The translations under genes were made by a program, and so were the position numbers. A model generated the notes under the pieces. The model saw only the letters and a program-made list of their open reading frames with translations, ran no database searches and had not been told where the DNA came from. A stretch of 9,850 nt of DNA, taken from Actinomycetota bacterium (lineage in GTDB: Bacteria > Actinomycetota > Acidimicrobiia > Acidimicrobiales > AC-25). Each line of letters begins with the position of its first letter. Positions within the stretch are counted from its first letter, which is position 1. The stretch spans positions 1-9,850 of the forward strand of contig VAXF01000098.1 of the NCBI GenBank assembly GCA_005888395.1, in the 5' to 3' direction. Below are positions 1 to 6,768 of the stretch, piece by piece.

Positions 1-214
1 AGCCGCCCTGACCGATGATCTCCTCGACCTGGTTGCGCACGGCCTCGAGCGAGATCCCGAGCGACTCGAGCGCCTTCGCGGCGACACCCTCGCCCTCGTG
101 GATGAGGCCGAGGAGGATGTGCTCGGTGCCGATGTAGTTGTGGTTGAGGAGCCGCGCCTCTTCCTGAGCCAGGACGACGACCCGGCGGGCCCGGTCAGTG
201 AAGCGTTCGAACAA
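1..214 (-). CDS. clpC: ClpC-family AAA+ unfoldase, N-terminal part (runs off the left edge)
   Basis: Only the first 71 codons are in the window. They encode the start of the ClpC N-terminal (Clp-N repeat) domain, beginning MFERFTDRARR and continuing with NYIGTEHILLGL and GEGVAAKALESLG, which is near-identical to actinobacterial ClpC as I know it. In the family this domain binds substrates and adaptors, while the downstream ATPase rings (not visible) feed proteins to ClpP in the cytoplasm. The start is TTG at 214-212: it gives exactly the canonical MFERF start and has a GGAGG Shine-Dalgarno six bases upstream. The gene is divergent from the polyprenyl synthase gene. In M. tuberculosis clpC1 also lies downstream of lysS, though with lsr2 between. 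Nothing in the visible part is broken. Product identity is very secure; the choice between ClpC and a close paralogue cannot be tested from this fragment. Confidence 0.95.
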   Translation of the reverse strand, partial: MFERFTDRARRVVVLAQEEARLLNHNYIGTEHILLGLIHEGEGVAAKALESLGISLEAVRNQVEEIIGQGG

Positions 215-337
215 TGTCCGCCTCCAATCGGAGCGGTCGCTGCGGCCAGTCTACCGATGCGTCCCCCAGAGGGAACATGCCCCCGAAGAGGCGGGGCGCC
301 TTCTCCTCTCAGGCGCAGCTTCGCGTATCTTCCCCAG
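215..337. promoter_or_regulatory. Divergent intergenic region between clpC and the polyprenyl synthase gene
   Basis: This 123-bp gap must carry the promoters of both divergent genes. On the plus strand a TATCTT box (326-331) lies six bases before the GTG start at 338, a spacing that suits a leaderless transcript. No convincing -35 box accompanies it. On the minus strand a weak TAGACT box lies about 25 bases upstream of the clpC start, again without a clear -35. I looked for HspR (HAIR), CIRCE and ClgR-type operators, which control clp genes in some actinobacteria, and saw no good match. The promoter function follows from the gene layout; the individual boxes are weak inference. Confidence 0.5.
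221..225 (-). promoter_or_regulatory. Shine-Dalgarno site of clpC
   Basis: The minus strand reads GGAGG here, followed by a six-base spacer and the TTG start of clpC. It is the only textbook ribosome binding site I found in the window, and it decides the non-ATG start. Most other genes rely on stop/start overlaps or appear to lack a site. Confidence 0.85.
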
Positions 338-1312
338 GTGGCCGCTGTCGGCTCCCTGCTGCGTCTTCCCCACATCACCGACGATCTCGAGCGGGTCGAG
401 GCGCAGCTGCGCGCGTCGGCGCAGTCGGACGACGCGTTCCTCACCCAGGTCGCAAGCCACCTGATCGAGGCCGGAGGCAAGCGGCTGCGGCCGGCGCTGG
501 CGTTGGCATCAGGCTATCTGGCCCGGTCGCCCGCTTCGGACGAAATGGTCATGGGCGCGGTCGCCGTCGAGCTCGTCCACCTCGGGTCGCTCTATCACGA
601 CGACGTGATGGACGAGGCCGCCACCCGCCGGGGCGTGCCGAGCGTGAACGCCCGCTGGGGCAACCTCGTCGCCATCCTCGCCGGCGACTACCTGCTGGCG
701 CGGGCGTCAGAGCTTGCGGCGTCGCTCGGCGGCGAGGTCTCCCGGCTCCTGGCAGCGACCATCGGGTCGCTGTGCGAGGGGCAGGTCAGCGAGCTGCAAC
801 AGGTGTTCGACGTGCGCCGCAGCGAGGACGACTATCTCTCGGCCATCTCCAGGAAGACGGCAGCGCTGATGAGCGCGTCATGCCGCATCGGCGCGCTGAC
901 CGCCGGGCTGGACGCGGCGCGGGTCGAGGCCCTCACCGACTACGGGCGACGCCTCGGGATGGCGTTCCAGATCGTCGACGACGTGCTCGACGTGGTGGCC
1001 ACCGAGGAGCAGCTGGGCAAGCCGGCGGGCAACGACCTGGTGGAGGGCGTCTACACGCTCCCCGTGATCCGGGCCATCGCCAACGGGGGCGGCGCCGAGT
1101 TGCGCGACCTGCTCGGCCGGCCGGTCGAGCAAGGCGACGTCGAGCGGCTCCGCGCGCTGGTGCGGGCGAATGGCGCCGTCGGGGAGGCATGCGATGTGGC
1201 CCGCGGCTACGCCGCCGAGGCCGCGGCGTCGCTCGTGGCGGTGGGCGACGGGCAGGTCGCTCAGGCGCTGGCGGCCGTCGGCTCCTCGCTCGTCGACGGC
1301 ATCCCCACCTGA
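338..1312 (+). CDS. Polyprenyl diphosphate synthase, long-chain trans type
   Basis: This 324-residue protein belongs to the class I trans-isoprenyl diphosphate synthases, which add isopentenyl units to an allylic diphosphate in the cytoplasm. It shows the GGKRLRP substrate-binding motif (46-52), the first aspartate-rich motif DDVMD (88-92) followed by RRG, KT (173-174), the second aspartate-rich motif DDVLD (214-218) and GKPAGNDL (227-234). All catalytic aspartates are present. The fifth residue before the first DDxxD is glycine (G83). Small residues there generally go with long products, so a menaquinone side-chain synthase (hepta- to nonaprenyl) is the likely role. The frame is open back to position 98, but that would run into clpC. 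GTG at 338 gives the usual family N-terminus (MAAVGSLLRLP). It has no Shine-Dalgarno and may be leaderless. The 3' end overlaps the convergent hydrolase gene by 52 bp. Product chain length is not provable here. Confidence 0.92.
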   Translation: MAAVGSLLRLPHITDDLERVEAQLRASAQSDDAFLTQVASHLIEAGGKRLRPALALASGYLARSPASDEMVMGAVAVELVHLGSLYHDDVMDEAATRRGVPSVNARWGNLVAILAGDYLLARASELAASLGGEVSRLLAATIGSLCEGQVSELQQVFDVRRSEDDYLSAISRKTAALMSASCRIGALTAGLDAARVEALTDYGRRLGMAFQIVDDVLDVVATEEQLGKPAGNDLVEGVYTLPVIRAIANGGGAELRDLLGRPVEQGDVERLRALVRANGAVGEACDVARGYAAEAAASLVAVGDGQVAQALAAVGSSLVDGIPT

Positions 1313-2103
1313 CGCCCGAGGAACTCCAGCACGGCCCGGTTGAAGGCGCGGGGCTGTTCGGCCATCACGCCGTGCCCCGCGCGCGGGACGACGGTCAGCT
1401 CGGCGCCGAGAATGAGCTCGGCCAGCTCCTCGGCGTCGGCCACCGGCGTCAGGATGTCCTGGCTGCCGACGACGACGAGCGTGGGCACGTCGAGACCGAT
1501 GAGCTCGCCGCGAAGGCGGTCGTCGGCGGCGAGGATGGCGGCCACCTGGCTGGCGAAGGCGTCCGGCGTGGTGGCGAAGACGAGCGAGCCGAGCACCTGG
1601 GCGGGGAGCTGGAGTCGCCGGCGCGAGCGCGGGCCCACCAACCAGCGCAGTGACCGGGCCGCCAGCGGGCCCATGCCCCGCTCCCGTGCGGTGCGGGCCC
1701 AGTCCTCGAGCAGGTCGCGCCGCCACTGGTGGTGATGGCAGGCGGTGCACGCGAGCACCAGCGACCGCACCCGCTCGGGATGCCAGACGGCCAGAAGCTG
1801 GGCGATCACCCCGCCCATCGAGGCTCCCATGACGTGGGCCGCGCCGACGCCGGCGGCGTCGAGGACGGCCACGGCGTCCTCGGCCATCACCGTGAGGTCG
1901 TACGGGCCCTCGGGCCGGTCGGAGCCGCCCACGCCGCGGTTGTCGAAGGCGATGCAGCGGTAGCGGCGGAGGGCCCAGCGCTGCAGGAGCCACCCGCGTG
2001 CGTCGGCGCCCAGTCCCTGGATCAGCAGGAGCGGCTCGGCGCGCCGATCGCCGAAGGTCTCGTAGCGGAGCCGGGTCCCGTCACGCGCAGTGGCAAAGGG
2101 CAT
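1261..2103 (-). CDS. Alpha/beta-fold hydrolase
   Basis: A complete 280-residue alpha/beta hydrolase with no signal peptide. It has the strand-turn QGLG (29-32) that supplies the oxyanion hole, FDNRGVGGSD (53-62), the nucleophile elbow GASMGG with Ser95, an acid in GSQDILTP (Asp216) and the catalytic histidine in AGHGV (His244), so the triad is intact. A small cap domain (about 120-200) includes a CHHHQW cluster (122-127). The overall form resembles the 3-oxoadipate enol-lactonase/haloperoxidase branch, but members act on many esters and lactones, so no substrate is proposed. The start is ATG at 2103, 44 bp after the acyltransferase-like gene, with no convincing Shine-Dalgarno. It is the last gene of the leftward operon, or has its own short promoter. 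The C-terminal tail beyond FLGR (261-264) looks unstructured and is the part that overlaps the convergent polyprenyl synthase gene. Confidence 0.9.
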   Translation of the reverse strand: MPFATARDGTRLRYETFGDRRAEPLLLIQGLGADARGWLLQRWALRRYRCIAFDNRGVGGSDRPEGPYDLTVMAEDAVAVLDAAGVGAAHVMGASMGGVIAQLLAVWHPERVRSLVLACTACHHHQWRRDLLEDWARTARERGMGPLAARSLRWLVGPRSRRRLQLPAQVLGSLVFATTPDAFASQVAAILAADDRLRGELIGLDVPTLVVVGSQDILTPVADAEELAELILGAELTVVPRAGHGVMAEQPRAFNRAVLEFLGRQVGMPSTSEEPTAASA

Positions 2104-2147
2104 GTGACCAGCGACGATACTGCCCCCTCAGTCCCCTGCGGCGGACC
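2104..2147 (-). promoter_or_regulatory. 44-bp gap upstream of the alpha/beta hydrolase gene, possible internal promoter
   Basis: This is the largest gap within the leftward gene series. On the minus strand it contains GAGGGGG, too far from the ATG to be an ideal ribosome site, and a TATCGT box ending nine bases before the ATG. The latter could be a -10 element of a transcript with almost no leader. No -35 match was seen, and no hairpin long enough for a terminator. The hydrolase may still be read through from the operon upstream. Confidence 0.25.
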
Positions 2148-2738
2148 TCATCCCAGGAGCCAGCGGGCCGGCGCCAGCCGGTCGAGCAGCGCCTCGAGCC
2201 GCTCGTGGACGGTCGCGGCGGCGGCAGGGGCGGGGGCGGCGGCCGCCACCCGCCAGCGGCCCGAGAGCTCGCCGCCCACGAGCGCAACCGGCCACGCGGG
2301 CACGCCGAGACGGGATGCGGGCGCCAGCAGCTCCGGCGGGATCGCCCCCACCCGTCCCCGCGCCCACATGCGGGCGGCGAAGACGGCCACGACATATCCG
2401 GCGCGCAGGAGCCCGGCCAGCTCCTCGGGGCGCTCGACGGCGCCGCCGAGCCGCCGGAGCGCCGGTCCCACGGGAGCGACGTCCGGTATGCCGAGGAAGC
2501 GAAGGCCGCGCCCGGCGTCGCGGCGCACAGCCCGCGCGAGCACCGCCGGCTCGGCCAGCCCCAGACGCCGGTTGGCGACCAGCAGCACCGGTCCCTCCGC
2601 CGGCAGCGTGTCGAACCCTTCGGCTTCGACACGCAGCAGCAGGCCGAGCACGGGGTCGACCAGGGTCGCGAGCCCGTCGTCGTAGCCCCACTCGTCGATC
2701 TCGAACCGTCCCCCGAGCCGAGCGCCGAGCGCGTTCAC
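2148..2738 (-). CDS. Lysophospholipid acyltransferase (PlsC)-like protein with degenerate active-site motif
   Basis: A 196-residue protein resembling the glycerolphosphate/lysophospholipid acyltransferase fold. RVEAEGFDTLPAEGPVLLVAN (36-56) matches the strand leading into block I, followed by FLGIPDV (81-87), RLGGAVERPEEL (96-107) and a VVAVFAAR strand (116-123). In active members VAN is followed by H-x4-D; here the sequence is NRRLGLAEP (56-64), so the catalytic His is Arg57 and the Asp is lost. It may be an inactive relative or a partner subunit. The C-terminus (165-177) is rich in alanine and proline. The start is GTG at 2738, forming a GTGA overlap with the stop of the epimerase-like gene; the longer open frame upstream would lie inside that gene. 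An epimerase-like/acyltransferase-like pair also occurs in M. tuberculosis (Rv0501 and Rv0502, from memory), suggesting a conserved partnership. The family call is moderate and the function unknown. Confidence 0.68.
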   Translation of the reverse strand: MNALGARLGGRFEIDEWGYDDGLATLVDPVLGLLLRVEAEGFDTLPAEGPVLLVANRRLGLAEPAVLARAVRRDAGRGLRFLGIPDVAPVGPALRRLGGAVERPEELAGLLRAGYVVAVFAARMWARGRVGAIPPELLAPASRLGVPAWPVALVGGELSGRWRVAAAAPAPAAAATVHERLEALLDRLAPARWLLG

Positions 2739-3730
2739 GCCGCGGTTTCGTCCCGGACGCGTAGCGGGGTCACCGGCGCCCAGTCGTAGAGCGCCTTGAT
2801 CACCTCGGCGGTCGAGTGGGCGGGCTCGACCCCGAGCACCTCGCGGGCGCGCCCCCCGTCCGCCGTGCGCCCGCGGCTCAGCAGCTCCAGCAGATGGTCG
2901 GGCATCGAGGAGCCGGCGACCTCGGCCGCCCGCCGGACGATCTCCCAGAGTGGCCCGCCCGTGGAGGTGGGCCGGAGACATGGCCCCGCCACCGGGAAGG
3001 GCATCCGGCTCCCGAGCCGGGCCGCCTGGAAGGGCGTGACCGCGCCGCGACCGACGACGTTGACCACCGCGTCGGCGCCGCCGAGGAGGGCGGCGACGAG
3101 TGCACGCGCCGCGTCGTCGTGGTGGAGCACCGCGAACGGCGGGTCCGCGAGGAGCGAGATCGGCACCACCGGGAGGCGCAGCCAGCGCCCGAGCGGGCTC
3201 GGGACGTGCGGCCCCACCACCGGCGCGAGCCGGAGGCAGGCCACCGCGGCTCCGGCTCGCCGCCCGGCCGCGGCGGCCACATGCTCGACGTCGAGCAGCG
3301 AGCGGCCGAACGGCGAGGTCGGGTCGGGCGCCACCGACTCGTCGGGCACCGTCACCGCTCCCCTCGCCCGGCCGTAGACCTCGAGACCCGAGCGCACCAC
3401 GAGCCGCTCGAGAGACCCGACGAGGGCCGCCGACTCCAGCGCGGCCCGCGTGCCCGCGTCAGTTCTTGCCGCCGCGGTGGTCGCGGCCGCCTCCGCGCCG
3501 GGCTCGTACGCGCCGAGGTGCACGACGGCCGTGGGAGCGAAGCCGGCCACGATGCCGGCCACGCGGGTCATGTCCCGGGGGTCGACGCGGTGAAAGGTCG
3601 CGCGCCGCAACCGCCGGCGCGGCGGATCAGCGTCGAGGCCGACGAGCTCCTCGATCGACGCCTCGGCTAACAGCAGCTGCACGACCCGCGTGCCGAGCGC
3701 GCCACCCGCGCCGGTGACGAGGACCCTCAC
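2735..3730 (-). CDS. NAD-dependent epimerase/dehydratase-like (extended SDR) protein with altered catalytic motif
   Basis: A 331-residue extended short-chain dehydrogenase/reductase. The N-terminal nucleotide-binding motif TGAGGALG (6-13) is intact, followed by GLDADPP (31-37), VVHLGAYEPG (69-78) and VVRSGLEVYG (111-120). The family's YxxxK catalytic pair would fall at SPFGRSLLDVE (139-149), where the tyrosine is Phe141 and the lysine Leu145. Normal epimerase chemistry is therefore unlikely, though NAD(P) binding looks possible. HHDDAARAL (203-211) and the C-terminal EVLGVEPAHSTAEVI (297-311) are typical of the family's distal substrate domain. The GTG start at 3730 overlaps the lysS stop as GTGA, and its own stop overlaps the acyltransferase-like GTG in the same way, so both junctions look translationally coupled. 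The best comparison is the mycobacterial GalE2-type proteins next to an acyltransferase. Fold is confident; substrate and activity are not. Confidence 0.85.
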   Translation of the reverse strand: MRVLVTGAGGALGTRVVQLLLAEASIEELVGLDADPPRRRLRRATFHRVDPRDMTRVAGIVAGFAPTAVVHLGAYEPGAEAAATTAAARTDAGTRAALESAALVGSLERLVVRSGLEVYGRARGAVTVPDESVAPDPTSPFGRSLLDVEHVAAAAGRRAGAAVACLRLAPVVGPHVPSPLGRWLRLPVVPISLLADPPFAVLHHDDAARALVAALLGGADAVVNVVGRGAVTPFQAARLGSRMPFPVAGPCLRPTSTGGPLWEIVRRAAEVAGSSMPDHLLELLSRGRTADGGRAREVLGVEPAHSTAEVIKALYDWAPVTPLRVRDETAA

Positions 3731-5148
3731 GAGGAGCTCTCGCCCGAGCCGCCGCTCGGACGAGGAGCGGGTGCCTCCGGGCGCAGGGTCGGGAACAGCA
3801 GGACGTCGCGGATGTTCTCGGCGCCCGACAGCAGCATCGCCAGCCGGTCGATGCCGATGCCGAGCCCGCCGGTGGGTGGGAGCCCGTAGTCGAGGGCGCG
3901 GAGGTAGTCGTCGTCGACTGGTACGTCCTTGCGCTCGGCCTGCTCGACGAAGCGGGCTCGCTGCTCGTCGGGGTCGACGAGCTCGCTGAATGCGTTACCC
4001 AGCTCGCGTCCGGCCACGACGGGCTCAAATCGCTCCACCAGCTCCGGATCGTCCCGATGCGCGCGGGCGAGCGGCGAAACCTCCTTCGGGTAGTCGAGGA
4101 CGAACACGGGCCCCCACAGCTCCGCCTCGGTCGTCTTCTCGTAGACCTCGAGCACGAGCTTGCCGGGACCCCAACCCGGCTCGACCTCGACGCCGAGGCC
4201 CTTGGCCAGCACGCGTAGCTCCTCGACGGGCATCGACGGGTGGAGCGTGACGCCCGCGTGCTCGGCGACCAGGTCGAGCAGGCGCGCCCGCCGCCAGGGC
4301 GGCGTCAGGTCGAGGTCACGTCCCGCGTAGGCGATACGCGTGCCGCCGCACAGCTCCGTGGCGAGGTGGGAGACGAGCTGCTCGGTGAGCTCCATCATGT
4401 CGTGGTAGTCGGCATAGGCCTGGTAGAGCTCGAGCATCGTGAACTCGGGGTTGTGGCGGGGGGATATCCCCTCGTTGCGGAACACCCGCCCGATCTCGAA
4501 CACGCGCTCGAAGCCGCCGACCACGAGCCGCTTGAGGTGCAGCTCGATGGCGATCCGCAGATAGAGGTCGAGGTCGAACGCGTTGTGGTGGGTGACGAAC
4601 GGTCGCGCGTCGGCGCCGCCCGCGACCGACTGGAGCATCGGTGTCTCCACCTCGACGAAGCCGCGGTGCTCCAGCCAGCGCCGGACGAGGGCGACCATGC
4701 GGCTCCGCAACAGAAAGGCCTTCCGGCTCTCGTCGGAGACCCACAGATCGACGTAGCGCTGCCGGTAGCGCGTGTCGATGTCGCGCACGCCGTGCCACTT
4801 GTCGGGGAACTGACGGCGCGCCTCGGCCAGCAGCACCCACTCGGCGACCAGCACCGAGAGCTCGCCTCGCTTGGTGCGCACGACCTCGCCGCGCGCGCCG
4901 ATCCAGTCACCGAGGTGAAGCGAGCAGAACTCCTCGAAGCGGTCGGTGACGCCGGCCTGTGCCATCGCCTGGATGCGGCCGCCGGAGTCCTGCAGCGTGC
5001 CGAACGCGAGCTTGCCCATCGTGCGCCGCAGCATCAGGCGGCCCGCCACCGACACCTCCACGCCGCTGGTCTCGCCGGCGGCCAGCGTCGCGAACTGCTC
5101 CTGGAGCCCTGCCGCCTCGGCCGTGCGGTCGAAGCGATACGGGATCAT
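3727..5148 (-). CDS. lysS: Lysyl-tRNA synthetase, class II
   Basis: A 473-residue class II lysyl-tRNA synthetase that charges tRNA-Lys in the cytoplasm. An OB-fold anticodon-binding domain (about 28-112) is followed by the catalytic domain. Motif 1 is GFVEVETPML (163-172). Motif 2 is FRNEGISPRHNPEFTMLE (223-240) with the ATP-contacting arginine. Motif 3 is GLGIGIDRLAML (428-439), preceded by ELGNAFSEL (382-390). All three look intact. It is slightly shorter than the roughly 505-residue E. coli enzyme, because the N-terminal helix before PYRFDRT is missing. It ends in a Pro/Ser/Gly tail (457-473) that is probably disordered. ATG at 5148 forms an ATGA overlap with the coaX stop. The frame stays open to 5415, but that stretch is a shadow inside coaX. 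Its stop overlaps the start of the epimerase-like gene. Placement after coaX is shared with mycobacteria. Confidence 0.97.
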   Translation of the reverse strand: MIPYRFDRTAEAAGLQEQFATLAAGETSGVEVSVAGRLMLRRTMGKLAFGTLQDSGGRIQAMAQAGVTDRFEEFCSLHLGDWIGARGEVVRTKRGELSVLVAEWVLLAEARRQFPDKWHGVRDIDTRYRQRYVDLWVSDESRKAFLLRSRMVALVRRWLEHRGFVEVETPMLQSVAGGADARPFVTHHNAFDLDLYLRIAIELHLKRLVVGGFERVFEIGRVFRNEGISPRHNPEFTMLELYQAYADYHDMMELTEQLVSHLATELCGGTRIAYAGRDLDLTPPWRRARLLDLVAEHAGVTLHPSMPVEELRVLAKGLGVEVEPGWGPGKLVLEVYEKTTEAELWGPVFVLDYPKEVSPLARAHRDDPELVERFEPVVAGRELGNAFSELVDPDEQRARFVEQAERKDVPVDDDYLRALDYGLPPTGGLGIGIDRLAMLLSGAENIRDVLLFPTLRPEAPAPRPSGGSGESSS

Positions 5149-5915
5149 TGCTCCGCGTTCTTCTCGTAGATGAGACGGAGCCCGTGCAGCGTCAGCCAGG
5201 GCTCCTCGTGCTGGATGCAGGCCGACAGGGGCGCGATGAGCGCGCTGAGCCCACCGGTCGCCACCACGGCCGCCTCGCCCAGCTCGTCCATGATCCGGCG
5301 ACAGATCCCGTCGACCATGCCGGTGACGCCGTAGATCACGCCCGACTGGATCGACTCGACCGTGCTGCGGCCGATCACGCTCGGCGGCTCGACCAGCTCC
5401 ACCCGCCGGAGCCACGCGGCGCGGCTGAACAGCGCGTCGAGGCTGATCTCGATGCCGGGGGCGATGGCGCCGCCCACGTACTCACCCTTGGCCGAGACCG
5501 CGTCGAAGACCGTGGCCGTGCCGAAGTCGACGACGATCGCCGGTCCGCCGTAGAGGTCGAAGGCCGCAACCGCGTCGGCGATGCGGTCGGCCCCGACCTC
5601 CTTCGGGTTGTCGTAGAGGATCGGCATACCGGTCTTCACGCCCGGCTCCACCACGAGGGGTGTGAAGCCGAAGTAGCGCTCGGCCATGTCGCGCAGCGCG
5701 CCCGTGATGCGGGGGACGCCCGACGAGATGGCAACGCCCCTGATGCCCTCGTCGAACGAGAATCCGTGGAGCTGGAGGAACTGGCCGATCAGCAGGGCGT
5801 GCTCGTCAGAGGTCCGCTCCGCGTTGGTCGCGATGCGCCAATGGTCGAGCAGCTCCTCGCCGCCGTACAGGCCGACGACGGTCTGGGTGTTTCCGGCGTC
5901 GATGACGAGCAGCAC
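5145..5915 (-). CDS. coaX: Type III pantothenate kinase
   Basis: A 256-residue type III pantothenate kinase, which phosphorylates pantothenate with ATP in the first committed step of CoA synthesis. In the family it is an ASKHA-fold dimer that needs a monovalent cation and is not inhibited by CoA. Visible motifs are the phosphate loop DAGNTQ (6-11), YDNP (101-104), the pantothenate-binding GADRIAD (108-114) with the likely catalytic Asp110, DFGTAT (130-135), GGAIAPG (148-154) and ATGG (219-222). Length and motifs are complete. The start is GTG at 5915, seven bases after the nadC stop and without a recognisable Shine-Dalgarno, so coupling to nadC translation is likely. It sits one step downstream of the panC and panD products encoded in the same operon, and its stop overlaps the lysS ATG. 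Confidence 0.96.
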   Translation of the reverse strand: MLLVIDAGNTQTVVGLYGGEELLDHWRIATNAERTSDEHALLIGQFLQLHGFSFDEGIRGVAISSGVPRITGALRDMAERYFGFTPLVVEPGVKTGMPILYDNPKEVGADRIADAVAAFDLYGGPAIVVDFGTATVFDAVSAKGEYVGGAIAPGIEISLDALFSRAAWLRRVELVEPPSVIGRSTVESIQSGVIYGVTGMVDGICRRIMDELGEAAVVATGGLSALIAPLSACIQHEEPWLTLHGLRLIYEKNAEQ

Positions 5916-5922
5916 GGCGCGG

Positions 5923-6768
5923 CTAGTTGTTGAGGTCGAGGTCGAGCCCGATGTCGAGGACGGGGGCGGAGTGCGTCAGCGCCCCGACGGAGATCAGGTT
6001 GGCGCCCGCGTCGACGTACGCGCCCAGCGTCTCGACCGACACATTGCCGGACACCTCGACGGGGAACCGGCCGTCGACGATCTTCACGCACTCGGCCACC
6101 TGCTCGGGCGTCATGTTGTCGAGCAACACGAGGTCGGCGCCGGCCTCGATGGCGGTGTTGACCTGGTCGCGCTGGTCGCACTCCACCTGCACGCTCAGCC
6201 CGGGCCAGCGCAGCCGGGCGCGGGCCACGGCCTGCGGTATCGACAGGCCCGCGAGGTGGTTGTCCTTGATGAGCACGCTGTCGGAAAGGCTGCCGCGATG
6301 GTTGACGCCGCCGCCCGCGCGCACCGCGGCCTTCTCGAGGGCGCGCAGGCCCGGCGTGGTCTTCCGCGTGTCGCGGACGCGCGCCTTGCCGTGCGTGGCC
6401 CGCACGTAGCGCCGGGTGAGGCTGGCGATGCCCGACAGGTGGCACAGGAAGTTGAGCGCCGTGCGCTCGCCGGTGAGGATCGAGGGCAAGGATCCCTCGA
6501 CGCGGCCGATGACCTGGCCGGTGACGATCTCGACCCCGTCGTCGACCGACCAGTCGACGCGCACCGCCGGATCGATCTGCGCGAACGTCTCGGTGGCGGC
6601 CAGGCACCCGGCGATCACGCCGTCGGCGCGCGGCACGAACGAGGCCACCACGTGGCTGTCGACGGCGAGGAGGGCGGCGCTCACGTCGCCCAGGGCGCCG
6701 ATGTCCTCGGCGACGGCGCGGGCGACGGCCTCCCTGATCGCGGGCATCGGAGCCTGGAGGTCGTTCAC
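5923..6768 (-). CDS. nadC: Nicotinate-nucleotide pyrophosphorylase (quinolinate phosphoribosyltransferase)
   Basis: A 281-residue quinolinate phosphoribosyltransferase, which converts quinolinate and PRPP to nicotinate mononucleotide, CO2 and pyrophosphate in de novo NAD synthesis. Family signatures are all present: AEDIG (20-24), GDVSA (27-31), ERTALNFLCHLSGIAS (101-116) with the quinolinate-contacting Arg102, DTRKTTPG (133-140), GGGVNHR (152-158), IKDNH (167-171), the barrel residue Glu196 in VECD, LLDNM (215-219), SGN (240-242) and SVGALTHS (260-267). Length is normal. GTG at 6768 overlaps the nadB stop as GTGA, indicating coupled translation; an ATG seven codons later is possible but leaves the overlap unexplained. 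There is no Shine-Dalgarno. Its substrate depends on NadA, which is not encoded in the window. Confidence 0.97.
   Translation of the reverse strand: MNDLQAPMPAIREAVARAVAEDIGALGDVSAALLAVDSHVVASFVPRADGVIAGCLAATETFAQIDPAVRVDWSVDDGVEIVTGQVIGRVEGSLPSILTGERTALNFLCHLSGIASLTRRYVRATHGKARVRDTRKTTPGLRALEKAAVRAGGGVNHRGSLSDSVLIKDNHLAGLSIPQAVARARLRWPGLSVQVECDQRDQVNTAIEAGADLVLLDNMTPEQVAECVKIVDGRFPVEVSGNVSVETLGAYVDAGANLISVGALTHSAPVLDIGLDLDLNN

Noticed and set aside
98..337. N-terminal extension of the polyprenyl synthase frame back to ATG 98
   Set aside because: It would overlap most of the clpC N-terminal coding sequence on the other strand, and its translation is not isoprenyl synthase-like. The family N-terminus fits GTG 338.
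1261..1340. Intrinsic terminator between the convergent polyprenyl synthase and hydrolase genes
   Set aside because: No GC hairpin followed by a T-run on either strand. The genes overlap by 52 bp, so no spacer exists to hold one.
1261..2103. Calling the alpha/beta hydrolase MenH because it neighbours a likely menaquinone side-chain synthase
   Set aside because: No MenH-specific signature was recognised, the gene is on the opposite strand and no other men gene is present. The triad alone does not define the substrate.
2739..2981. Longer acyltransferase-like frame starting at 2981
   Set aside because: The extra 81 residues are a shadow of the epimerase-like gene. The GTGA overlap at 2735-2738 gives a natural start.
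5149..5415. 89-codon extension of lysS upstream of ATG 5148
   Set aside because: It lies wholly inside coaX in another frame and has arginine-rich shadow composition. The ATGA overlap and the PYRFDRT start fit the shorter gene.
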